64,000 nt of DNA, from contig CABFPE010000131.1 of assembly GCA_900660155.1 (NCBI GenBank), positions 823,084-887,083 of the forward strand, given 5' to 3'. Below, one piece after another: positions 22,562-33,483 of the stretch (its first letter is position 1; each line of letters begins with the position of its first letter). Both the position numbers and the translations under genes were made by a program. Below the pieces are notes generated by a model that worked only from the letters and a program-made list of their open reading frames with translations, ran no database searches and was not told the DNA's origin. The stretch comes from Hofstenia miamia. Lineage: Eukaryota > Xenacoelomorpha > Acoela > Hofsteniidae.

Positions 22562-23945
22562 GTAAAAATTTATGATTTACAATCATTATTGATCGGAAAT
22601 TTTCCTATTTGTTATTTACTAAAATTCGAGGTGTGCTTGATCAGATATGTTAGTTCGGGGTAACGAAAACTTAAGTTTGTCCTAGTAGTCGCTAGCGTCA
22701 AGTTGAAATAATTTAATTGGCAAAGAATTAAAACAAAATATAACAAACTTCAATATTGTTTGTGAAAGTTAGCACAAAGTAACTGCTGAAATTTACTTAT
22801 TTTTATAAGAATGAGATACTAGGACGAGACTTCTCGATATTATTCCCATTTTGTGGTTCCGTATCTTGTCCCGAAATTTTATTTGTGGTCCCGGTCAATG
22901 CGAGAACAAGTATTAAACCTGTACACCTCCTCTAAGGTCAAAACAAACAGCATATTTATGCAATTATTGCAGAATGGATATATNAAATATACTCGAATAT
23001 CTTTTTTTTCTAAAACAATATCGTTTATGAATTATATGGGAGTAATTACTGTAACTTATGATAATTTCGAAAGCATTAAATAAGCTGAGATACTTTAATC
23101 TTCATAGTTTAAATTTAGCACACGATAGTCGATGTAAATGACAGTTAATTTTTGATTGAGTTCAATTAGTCCGTTGTGGGATGCGAATTTTGATGTGCAG
23201 TTATCAGTCGCAGTAGAAAAAAACTGTCTGAAACTGATAATTAAGTAATTCAATAAATTTGAATTCAGAAAAATGTAATAAATTTGCTAAGCAATTTTTT
23301 TAAACCCAAATCGGGCTTTTAGATGCCAACGTCTTATACCGACAATATTTATATATTATGGCATTGGCTGGAATACCTCAAATAGAGCCAAAAATTTAGA
23401 AATCCGTTTGACAATAGGAATATTATTACAAAATATAGTATTAATGCTCTGATAACCAGGCTGCAGGAACAGTGGCATCGCTTAGGGAGATTGGGGTTGG
23501 GGTGCAACTTGTTGCTTATGAAAAGACATGTATGGCATTTCATTCATAGTGTTTAGAATTTTTATTTTAAAATTGAACGCTTACTCCTAAACTTTTTAGT
23601 GAAATTTGGTATTTGCTTAATTTTGATATCCATAGTAATCCCTGCTGTAAGAAAACTTTTTTAAATTTAGACTTAAGCACATGCTTGGTCGTATCAGATG
23701 TTCGTGATAAGAGAGAGTCTTATTCTTTTAATGAGCAGCAACAGCAATTATGACTTAGAATACATAGTGAAACATACAAGAATTCGACTTCAGATACAAA
23801 TGCTTTAATGTGAAAACAAACAGTTTTGCTAAAAAAGTCAATTTTGAGCGACCTCTATATTATCTCAAGAAATTTGAATCATTTTAATTGCACACCACTA
23901 AACGGAGGAAAACTAAATTGATTTGCTTCAAAATAAGTGTTGTGC
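22562..23945. other. intron 1 of TRPC-like gene 1, proximal part
   Basis: AT-rich with no gene. A single N at 22984 marks a contig join. A frame across it (22853-23083) is not supported. Confidence 0.5.
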
Positions 23946-24366
23946 GATAATTCAATTTGCAAGTTCATTACACGCTTTACAACAAGGTGAAATAGCGCAA
24001 TTTAAACAAGAAGGCTTAGTCAGCAATAAATCGTCATAGCTGGTTTTATAGATTAATAGGTTTTGGTGTAAAACGTGTTTGAAATAGACACTTTCAATTT
24101 TTCTATTGAAAAATCGACGTCGGGAATAAAATTTTTAAAAATCATTACAAGTTCTTTAAGAGATCAGTAACATAATACGCAATAGTGAAATGTCAGACAA
24201 AACCTTTCTGACAGGGATTGATCATAGATGCTTATCTATATGATGAAGAAACGTCAGTATTTATTATTTCATTCTCTCACTAATGTATTAACATAGCAAA
24301 TTTCATACGCGTGAAATTGAAGATAATATTTTTCACATTATTAAATGAACCTAATTTCTTCCTATG
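23946..24366 (+). repeat. 421-bp duplicated segment, copy 1
   Basis: It matches 24956-25376 at a constant offset of 1010. The first roughly 285 bp look identical and the last roughly 135 bp carry many substitutions. Confidence 0.8.
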
Positions 24367-24409
24367 AGAGACTATCCCTACTCTCTCATAAATAATTTTA
24401 CTCAAGCTG

Positions 24410-24930
24410 TGCTTAATATTAAAATTATAATTAGAAGTTAAGCAGAATCGTTTCCTAACATAGGTTTACATTTAAATATATAAATTCTGTATTTGCCTTA
24501 GTGTTTTGTTTGGTCCCGGGATGCCAGGATATCATAGAATGTAGTTAGGAGATGCTAAGAAAAATTGTTAATTATTTAAAAAAAATTGCCGATCACATTA
24601 GTTTGAAACTAGGCGGAATCGCATTCTAATATAGCTTTATATCTAAAAAGTTTTAGAAAATATATAATTTTGTATATGACTTATTATTTGAGTTGGTGCC
24701 GGGATGCCAGGATATCATAAAATGATTTAAGGCAATGCTGAAAAAAATCATAAATTTTTCAAAAGCTAGTGATTGGATTGATCTAAACTATGTTCAATCA
24801 ATGTCTAATATATTTTAAATCTAAAAACGTTTTAGAAATTATATAAATTTTATATTTGCCAAAGTGTTTGGGTTGGTCCCGGGATGCCAGAATATCATAG
24901 AATGTATGTAGATAACATATGACTTCATGA
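24410..24930 (+). repeat. three-copy tandem repeat, unit about 180 bp
   Basis: The block GGTCCCGGGATGCCAGGATA recurs at 24512, 24695 (one change) and 24875 (one change), 183 and 180 bp apart. AT-rich text such as TTTAGAAAATATATAAATT precedes each block. The units have diverged from each other. This is a small satellite-like array inside intron 1. Confidence 0.75.
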
Positions 24931-24955
24931 AGTATTCACCAAATAGTGATCCAAN

Positions 24956-25376
24956 GATAATTCAATTTGCAAGTTCATTACACGCTTTACAACAAGGTGA
25001 AATAGCGCAATTTAAACAAGAAGGCTTAGTCAGCAATAAATCGTCATAGCTGGTTTTATAGATTAATAGGTTTTGGTGTAAAACGTGTTTGAAATAGACA
25101 CTTTCAATTTTTCTATTGAAAAATCGACGTCGGGAATAAAATTTTTAAAAATCATTACAAGTTCTTTAAGAGATCAGTAACATAATACGCAATAGTGAAA
25201 TGTCAGACAAAACCTTTCTGACAGGGATTGATCATAGATGTTTTTCTAGATGATAAAGAAACGTCAGAATTTATTATTTCATTTTCTCACTAATGTATTA
25301 ACATAACAATTTTCATACGCGTAAAATTGAAAATAATATTTCTCGGATTATTAAATAAACCTAATTTCTTCCTATG
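24956..25376 (+). repeat. 421-bp duplicated segment, copy 2 (after a single N)
   Basis: Begins immediately after the N at 24955. See copy 1 at 23946-24366. The uneven divergence suggests a second haplotype or a paralogue placed by the assembler rather than an exact contig overlap. Confidence 0.8.
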
Positions 25377-26853
25377 GTTGGCTAAGTACCAGGGGCGAAT
25401 ACTGAAAAAATTTTTTTTAGTGGGGCCCAATGTAGAATAAAATGCAAAGTGCATATTTGGATAATAGGGAGGACGCAAGTCATGTAATTTTCAAATTTCA
25501 CCACCATCTACTGACTCCAAAAATGGAAATATAGAAGTTGTGAAATTTTTTTGAAATTTCAAATTACGCTTTAATAATGTTGATAAAATTCAAGAAAATC
25601 AACCAATTCAAAAATTTAAATCTCTAGCTAAAAAAATTATGCTGATTTTTGTTATGTCACACAAATTTGTTTTTAGATTTTTGGAGTAAGTGAATGGTGT
25701 TGAATTTGAATTCAAAAATTTGACCAACCCTATTGCGTATCGTCAAATGGGGTATGTAGGAAGAGTTTGGTAAATAGAAAATTTATTTAATTATAACTCA
25801 TACCATGCTTAGTATTTAACATTTTTACTTTGCATATACATTAATCACTATAGGTTTATATGCCACAGGGTAGCTTAGCTGTGCTCATTTAATTTCATTA
25901 GTATTTTTTAAAAATAAAATTATTTAAAATTTTATGCTGAAATTTAAATACCCACGGAAAAGAAAGAAATGTTAACTAAAAGAGTTAATAAATTTCCAAA
26001 TCAAATATATACATGTCTACAGTTTATATTTCAAGAAAATTAAATAATATTTAACATTAAATATATATGAGTGATTGAATTAAAAAAAGCGAAATATTTC
26101 CTGAGGTGGCAATAGGAACATCACTGTGCGAACAGTTAAGCAGAAAGATGCAAATGAATGAATCTGAAAAGACATTGAAGAGAGTAAATTGAATTCTTGT
26201 GATAATGAAGATGAGGAACAAGAATTATTCTTGCAAGAAAATTCCTATCATTGGCTAAATTAAAAATTGAAAAAAGGGATTTGTGTTAATTTTGGAATTC
26301 GTGGGAAGATTTACAATGATAATGAATATCAAGCTTCATTTCAGTGTTTCTTCAGCCAGACAGCAAGGTACTGCATCATTTAAAATTTCTGAACATGAAG
26401 ATATTATTGATTTCAGCTTTCATTAGATTTCTATATGATTTTATAATTGCATATGCCTAAAGCTGACTCTCATTATGCATTTATTATAGGCCTAGGCCTT
26501 TGCAATTTCTTAAAACGCCTTCACTGGCAGCTTTTAATCAAGAATCTTTTTCAGATTTTAAGTAATATTCTGTTGTTTTTCCCTACACTTTCTATTTTTC
26601 TAGTTTTGGTAAAATACTGATATTAGACTAAAAGTATGAGCTGATTTTTCAAAAAATAAAATGGGTTAGGACAGGGTGTGTCCAATTATTGAAATAATTA
26701 TACTTTGATTGAGAGTTGGGCCAAAAATAACTGCTCGTCTTCATCCTAGTGTAAATAACATGATTCATGTTTTATCAATTGCAATATTTCATGGAAACAA
26801 GTTAAGTAATGATAACTTGAAATTTGCGGAAAGTGGCATTAAGAACTGTTTAG
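25377..26853. other. intron 1 of TRPC-like gene 1, distal part
   Basis: A G/C patch at 25390-25430 (CAGGGGCGAATACTG, then GTGGGGCCC) looks like one end of a hAT-type element whose partner I cannot find. The last 80 bp before the exon resemble the same intron of gene 2 (both end TGTTTAG). Confidence 0.4.
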
Positions 26854-27209
26854 ATAAAAGAAGAACATATATTAGCGGTGGAATTCGACAATGAAGCGGC
26901 ATTGCACTTATTTCTGAAAGAAGGAAAGCTTGACCTAAACAAACCCGTCCTTTCCAGCACATCATGCAAGCCTGGAATGTCTCCAGTCATGATGGCCGCA
27001 CTTAAGCAGAATGAAGCGATGTTGAAGCTTCTTTTGACTAATGGAGCACAACCGCTGAAAATCCCAGACTATGATCCTAATGAGACCGCAGCTATTGTGC
27101 GATTTGAAGCCATTTATCAGACATTACAGGCAATCAGCACACCAATTTATCTTGTAATTATGAATGCTGATCCCATAATGACTGCTTTCAAGATATCACA
27201 ACGATGCAG
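26854..27209 (+). CDS. TRPC-like channel gene 1, exon 2 (ankyrin region)
   Basis: Residues 88-206 (356 nt). The TGTTTAG acceptor is followed by ATAAAAGAAGAACAT, in phase 0 with exon 1; the exon ends ..CGATGCAG at a GTATG donor, in phase 2. It encodes IKEEHILAVEFDNEAALHLF, a second ankyrin block (PVMMAALKQNEAMLKLLLTN) and NADPIMTAFKIS, which matches the DPvmTA segment after the ankyrin repeats of TRPC channels. The matching exon in gene 2 has the same length and phases. The last 178 nt differ from gene 2 at only about three positions. Confidence 0.88.
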
Positions 27210-27575
27210 GTATGCTAAATTAGGAACTTTGATATTTATAAGTATCAATATAATTAAGTTAGAAAAACAATGATATTCGATGCATTATTCTTTCCAATTC
27301 AGTTGTTGGTGTAAACCATGTGTATTAAAATTTTTGTCAATTTTATATTTGTAAAATTTTGGAACCGATCTCGCACCATTCTTAATCTTCAACAATTTTT
27401 TAATATTCCATAGCCCAATGCAAAAAAATCAAAATCTGGGAATACCTATCAATTGTATTATTTCAATTTGTTCACGGCATTATGGTGTCTGAGAACGCTG
27501 GGATTCTAAATTTGAGTTGCTGAATGACCTACTAATTTAGTAGGCCAGGTTTGCAGCGCTCTCGCTTAATCTCTA
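27210..27575. other. intron 2 of TRPC-like gene 1, first part
   Basis: AT-rich, nothing recognised. Intron 2 runs 27210-33483 and is full of transposon remnants listed separately. Confidence 0.5.
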
Positions 27576-27827
27576 TTGAGCGCCATCATCATCATTATAA
27601 CAATGTTTTTGTTAAATTTGGCATGGGATGGGCCCGAACTTCCCTACCCACCGGTTGAGGAAATTGTCATTCAGAAATTGCCGGGTGATGTGGGCAGTGT
27701 GGGGTGGGACGCCGTCCTGTTGCAGATGAGATCGTTCATAGATTCCTTTACGTCGCAACTCAGCAATGAAGTCATTTTTCAGCAATGTCTGTTTGTATTA
27801 TTGCTTAAATTCAGTAGTAATACGTAG
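27576..27827 (+). other. G/C-richer coding-like patch of unknown origin
   Basis: An open frame with protein-like composition (LAWDGPELPYPPVEEIVIQK, then GSVGWDAVLLQMRSFIDSF) in a locally G/C-rich patch (about 27620-27770). I do not recognise it. It has no clear splice sites in phase with the TRPC exons and no counterpart in the same intron of gene 2. It is probably a captured exon or transposon piece. A (TA)n run follows at about 27845-27870. Confidence 0.3.
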
Positions 27828-27840
27828 GGACTTATGGAAC

Positions 27841-27880
<40 letters not shown>

Positions 27881-27936
27881 CACCTATGTATAAATTTCAC
27901 TGTCTTCGTAGCATTCTCTAGTTTATTTGAACATGT

Positions 27937-28860
27937 CTAGCTATTGAGAAGTATTTTGGATTTTGATACATGCGTTGCGTTTTCACATTTCAGTGAAAAA
28001 TTATGAAATTCATGAATTGATTCAAAAAATCGTGAAAGGCATTTACGACAGACAGTACGAACTTCAATCAAATGTTTAAAAGCAAAATGACAAGCAGCTA
28101 CGTACAAAACAAATTCCATTGATGGTATAACTTCAGATTAACTCGACTTTTATTTATAAGAAATTTTTAACATTTTTCCTTAGCTTCCACTTCATTTATA
28201 ACAGGAAGTTCTTTATTGTGGGAACAGATATAGCCACCTACATAAGCACAACAATTTAAAAGATCGTCTTTATGAATTTGAAAACTTGAAGTCTCAAATT
28301 AACTCTAGTTCAAAATCAGAAAATGTTGACTCAGAACAAGATGCTCTTGGCCTAAAGTTACAACAGTTGGGATAAAATTTGTGTTATATAGAAGTAACAC
28401 TGCCTTTTGTCTCGATAAGTTTCTTCAACTTGTCTGCCAGATATATAAAAATTTCCGACTGCTGATTGGCGATAATATCCAAACGTTTCCTCTAACACAT
28501 CTGACTAGCAAAATGTTGTTAAAACAAAAGATTCACCGGATACAAGTCGATCTTCAATAATTTTAGCAAGTCCCATGCATGACCTATGCAGCCATTTTGA
28601 AGTATCATTAGTGAATGACTTAATTCTTAAAGAGCTTGGACATCGCATGAATTGAACTAACTTACTAAAGTCTATTAAGAATTGTATACTTAGATCATCA
28701 ATAGAGCAAATTTCTGTTCGATGTTCATCATTGAAATGGAGATTACCACCCATATTTTTAATGTTAAAGCACTTCCACAATTTCAAAATAATTTCCAAAA
28801 ATGCGTATCATCATTGCGTAGTATGATTGTATTGCTCATTACAAGAAGTTTTTGATTCGG
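27937..28860 (-). mobile_element. P-element-like transposase remnant
   Basis: Read on the minus strand from about 28.86 kb down. One block has LWKCFNIKNM..LHFNDEHR..IDDLSIQFLIDFSKL, the pattern of the region before the P-element catalytic end (LWN.iNVKtp.kG). Next, in another frame, comes FGYYRQSAVGNFYISGRQVE, matching the FG-YRQ-SGGNF-VS motif of THAP9/P transposases. Then NCCAYVGGYICSHNKE, matching the YVAGYV motif, and last VAACHFAFKHL..CRKCLSRF. Order and spacing fit the C-terminal half of the family. Frameshifts near 28500 and 28380 and several stops make it a pseudogene. It lies antisense in intron 2 of the first TRPC-like gene. Confidence 0.65.
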
Positions 28861-29084
28861 CAATTACATCTTCAGAAAAAATGCGAAGTGCTAAGCTCAA
28901 CTTTTGATCGAGTCAGAAGTTTTGTTGAATGGCGAGAGGATACTTGATTTTAAATTAAGCATGAGGATAGAATCCCTAAAAATATATGCTCTACTTTTAA
29001 ATACTTCATCCTTTTATAATCGAATTTCAGACAATCTTTTTATCACTTTATTCAAATACAATAATAAGGCTATATATATATATA

Positions 29085-29400
29085 TAGCTCAAGTCAAAAA
29101 AGTGGCCACATTATAAACACATTTTTGATAACAAACGAAAGGCAAATACAAAATATATTTGAAAATATAATTGTCTCAGCTTGTAACCTGGTGACAAAGT
29201 TTGCCAAGCAAAGTATGACACGCGGATAAATGTCTTAAAACTGAATCCATTAAGCGGACTCTAACTTCTGGAGTTATTTGGTGTTGCGATTCAAGGATGT
29301 AACTCTTTAATTCTTTCAGATTTGTGGGATTTTTTTCTCGACAACCCTTCAGAATCTGCCACACTAGATCTTGCGAACTCGGTGGCCATTGCACAACTTA
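29085..29400 (-). mobile_element. Tc1-like transposase C-terminal fragment
   Basis: The minus strand at 29176-29394 reads MQWPPSSQDLVWQILKGCRE, then NLKELKSYILES and RVRLMDSVLRHL. This is the WPP-S-DL..W..LK and L.dSm.rR pattern of Tc1 transposase C-termini; the usual PIENLW stretch after SQDL is missing by a small deletion. AGTGGCCACATT near 29100 resembles an element end. (TA)n runs border both sides. A broken fragment in intron 2 of the first TRPC-like gene. Confidence 0.65.
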
Positions 29401-29458
29401 AATAATATAATTGGTAAAAATTTCTTTTGTCGATTTATATATATATATAGTATATATA

Positions 29459-29510
29459 CAGTGGCGCCGGAATTGGGGTGGCAAGGGTGGCTGTGCCACC
29501 CCAATATTTG
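29459..29510. mobile_element. hAT-like 5' terminus
   Basis: CAGTGGCGCCGGAATTGGGG, then GTGGCAAGGGTGGCTGTGCC, begins right after a (TA)n run. This is a typical hAT left end. I find no matching right end, so the element is truncated or extends invisibly into the AT-rich intron. Confidence 0.45.
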
Positions 29511-30676
29511 AATTTAATATGCTGATTAGAACTTAGACAAAATAATAAAACACACATTTTATCAACATAATTTAAGAACCCAAATTATTATTCCTACTGT
29601 ATTAATTCCGATAAGCAAAAATAAGCCTACATGTATATTTAATTGCCTATGAATAAGTGTTTCCTTCTGTTTCTATATCTATGCAAAAATTTAACTAGTA
29701 AATATAACAGAAATATCTTTTTCTTTCGAAGCAAAAATAGTTAAATTCTCCAGAGTATTGGACATTTAAGGAACGAATGCTAATCAATTGAAATATTGTC
29801 ATTTTCTTTAAAAAATAAAATATAAAAATGAAAATAAAACGAACGATTTAATTACAATATGCTTTGCACATAAAAATTTTGAAAATATTTTTAGAATATG
29901 GCAAACCAATGCTGCTAAATCCATTTTTATGTAGTAGTATTAGGCCAATATCATGGTGTATGCCATTGAATGCGTACTTTTCCTTACTATCACAAACCCA
30001 AGTAGTTATTCACCAACAAGTCAAGCATGGCTACAAATTTTCACAATGTTGTGAGAAATAATGCTGGTCTAAAAAACAAATATTTAAAAAACATAGGCAT
30101 CTATGGAATTTTGTTCTGTCGAACAGTCATAAGGCATATTTAGTACATAACAAATAATCTGCTACGTATTATTTAATGCTTCAAAGTTTATAGTTTATGG
30201 CTTAAATATTACATTATTTATCTATGCAGAAAAAGTTTTCCAAAATTATTATTTACCCTTATTTAAATTTTCATATTGTTAGATTAACATACATTCAATT
30301 AAAATAAGCAAGCCCTATTTCAATACTTTTTCAAAAATAAAGTTTTTGTTTTATTTCACTGCTTACTTTTAGTAAATATCAATTAATTTTATCGAAAGTG
30401 ATCACAATATTTTTATATAAAACCGGACACATAATTGTGTTCTAAAACTCTGGCTTAAAATAAGTTTTTTTCCAAAAATTAAAGTAAACTAGCAAGCAAA
30501 GTAGTACAATTACACATGTAAGTGACTGATTTGCTATTTTGAATTCGATGTATTTGTCACAACTGCAAGGGCATTACGGTTTTCTAACCCAACCCAACTC
30601 AAACATCTTTTACAAAAAACGGATCCAACATAAGTGGAGATCTCTAAAATTGGTCAGTGAACTGTACAGTTCAGAC
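29511..30676. other. intron 2 of TRPC-like gene 1, middle part
   Basis: AT-rich, no recognised gene; possibly the interior of the hAT-like element that starts at 29459. Confidence 0.35.
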
Positions 30677-31250
30677 TAGAGATGTGCACTGTGCGTTAGC
30701 GGAGCACCGCACCGCGGTATATTGCGGTAGTGGTTTTATGGCTGGCGGTGCGGTGCAGTGTGATGTGGCGCGGTGCGGAGTGGTTACTAAAAATATTTCA
30801 ACGTCTAAAAGTGACATTTTCCTTTAAAGCAATGTATTAATTCGTTATATAAATTATATCATAACTTGAGTAAGATAGCCTAGTGTAACATCAACTTTAA
30901 TTGGCTAGTTAATTAATTAATACAACTAATAGGTCCGTACTGGATGAGTTTTCTTGTTTTAGAAGTCCTCGGTCAGCGAAGTCGATCGTTATGCAGATAT
31001 GCCAATAATACACTGTGATGATGTTATTAAATGATGGGGTCAAAATGCTATAAATGTTCCAAGCTTAAGTCAATTAGATACATTTTTATTGGGTGTACCA
31101 GCAAGTGAAGTCACTTCAGAAAGGTTATTTTCAAACACATGTTGTTTGCTTGAAAAACGGCGACAATGCTTGAAGCCAGAGACTGTTGTCTCCATTCTTT
31201 TTTAAAAACATTTTGAAAATATTAAAAACGTTTGTAAATAAGAACCTTTT
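30677..31250 (+). mobile_element. hAT element remnant with dimerisation domain
   Basis: The left end TAGAGATGTGCACTGTGCG leads into a CGGTGCGG-rich block, as in many hAT termini. At 30965-31245 the plus strand encodes VDRYADMPIIHCDDVIK, then WGQNAINVPSLSQLDTFLLG and VPASEVTSERLFSNTC, then KRRQCLKPETVVSIL. This is the hAT C-terminal dimerisation domain (WW.n...P.L..la...L..pats..SERlFS). A stop interrupts it after VIK and the rest of the transposase is missing, so this is an internally deleted, dead copy in intron 2. Confidence 0.7.
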
Positions 31251-33483
31251 TTGTTCTTTGTAGTTGTCTTATTGTCTACCCATCAGTTGAATTTACCCTA
31301 CTTAACAATGATAAGCCCATTTCATGTGAACAACATGGATATTGTGCGATCGGCGATACTGGCTAATATATTTTCAATTTACTAATTTTTGCACACGCCA
31401 AATATTGCATAGAAATTGCATAATTCATGAGTCAATCGGCTCAGTGACTAATACCTATTTAGAAATTGCGCCATCTGATACATTCTTTAAAAGTTTAGCA
31501 TGTGAGTTCAAAATGCCTATTTTAGAAAGTGAGGTTACTAAGCTTAAGGAATTCCGAAATTTTAGTATAATACAATATAAATTTTTTTGTATTTTGGTAC
31601 AGCTTATCAGCTTATCGCAATATTTGACATCTTTTCACAAGTTAGAAAATAGGTACTATGCTTATATTATCTTAATTATATGAATATATTCATAGTTTGA
31701 TAAACAAAAATAAATCCAACAATTTTGATTTAAAAAATGAGACGCATTGTTTTTCAGATATATGATTAAATAAAGCATGTCTCACAAAAAAGCATGTTAA
31801 TTCTATGTCATTTATCTAAAAATCAAGACTGAACTTGTGTCATGCTCCCAACCTTCCACCTGAAACCTTTAAATTACATTAGAGTCTAGTAATGAAGATG
31901 ATGAAGTTCTTCCACTTAGCAAAAATTGTATTTCCATTAGTGTTCAAATGCTTACCACCGCATTCTTAAAGAGACAGGGCTTTATGCTAACGCGTTATCC
32001 AAATATGGAGCATTAAAGCGTTTTTTGTTTGTGGAAGAAATACTTGAAGATCTTGTTATGTTCACGGAGCTATATGCTATAATCGAAAGTATCATAACCA
32101 CAATCGGCAGCATGTTACAAGGAAGGTGCGGAAAGTAACAATAAATAAACAAAAGGAACAATTTCATGAAACTCGTTATTTAAAAGTGTCATTTTGTTGC
32201 TATAAAACAAGAAATTTGGATTTAATTTCATTGGAGCATGACTAACCAAAATTTTGAGAAACAAAAACATTTTTCATTTTTGAAAATATATTTGTAATTA
32301 GATTAAAAAACCATAGAAATACGGAAGAACCATAAAAATGGGGAAAATTATTGCTAAGCCTGAATTTTAGATAAATAACTACTTGGGTTTGTGATAGTGA
32401 GAAAAGGTACATAGCCAATGGCCTTGTTTATATGGGTATTCAAATACTAAATCAGAACATTGAAGTTGTATGAAATAGCCATGCTCTATCTATCGCTATA
32501 ATACAACTTTGAATGCCAAACCTTGATACTGATGTAATATTATTACAAAAAATCGATAGTGTTACAAGCATTTAATGGTAATAATTATATAATCCAATTT
32601 AAGTGGCTGGAACAATTCTATGAAACAAAAGAGCTATGCATAAGAGCCCGGTGCAGCTGTCATATATTTTGCTTTGAGAAAGTGTTTTTAATATTTTAGA
32701 CAAAGAAATACACTAGTTTCATATGTGGTTTCAACTGAGCAGAAACGCTCATCTTTTCTATAATTTGCATTTACGTTCGCTGTGAATCTTCAACTTGAAA
32801 AGTGGCATGCTGTGGAAATGAATGATCATTCATCAAAAATGGTTGAATTAGTGTATTTCATAAATATTTCTAAAGTTTAAATATAATTGTATGTTGATTA
32901 ACTGTGACAAATGCTTGCAAAAACTGCTTCACCAAGAAGTGATTATTGCAAGTACAAAGTTGTAGTCAAAATAATTTTTAGCATTTTGTGTAAAATATTG
33001 TCTGACACCTAATTAAATTCTTTCATTATGTTTATAAATTTTGTGTTTTAATATTGTGCCTGTTGGTTACAAATCCATTGAGGCTTGCCGTGGTCAAATT
33101 CAGATGTTGTATATCCTTATCAAATGGTGAGATATAAACGTTTAAAATTTTTAAGGAAACTATAAAATGCTTAAAAATTCGGGGCAGCTTAAGAAACGTA
33201 GGAGAACGCATTTACCAACTGCATTTGGAATTGCCAAGGTTTAATAGATTTTCAGGAATTGAATTGATAAAGTTTCTAAGCAATTTGAAAAATCCGTATT
33301 TACCGCCTTTTGGAAATCTCAGAACTGTTTTAACTCTTAATCTGAGTTACGCCATGATTAGCACTTTTTAATGTATTAAGTTTTTTAGAATTTTTGCTTT
33401 GGATAAATTTATGTGTTGGTAGCAAAATTTTATGTTACAAATGCTAGTAAATCTTCACCGTTTGTTGAAGATTTTTTACTTAG
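31251..33483. other. intron 2 of TRPC-like gene 1, distal part
   Basis: Mostly AT-rich DNA without a gene. At 31970-32140 the plus strand reads GALKRFLFVEEILEDLVMFT, then ELYAIIESI. This loosely resembles the start of a piggyBac-type transposase domain (fFteelidliv..TN.Ya); it is short and weak. The last 70 bp upstream of the acceptor are in frame with exon 3 but are intron by comparison with gene 2. Confidence 0.35.

Noticed and set aside
22853-23083. 76-codon frame in TRPC intron 1
   Set aside because: Crosses a single-N contig join and has no counterpart in the second gene.
33413-33483. Upstream 23 codons in frame with TRPC exon 3
   Set aside because: They precede a TTAG acceptor shared with the second copy, where the upstream sequence is different, so they are intron.
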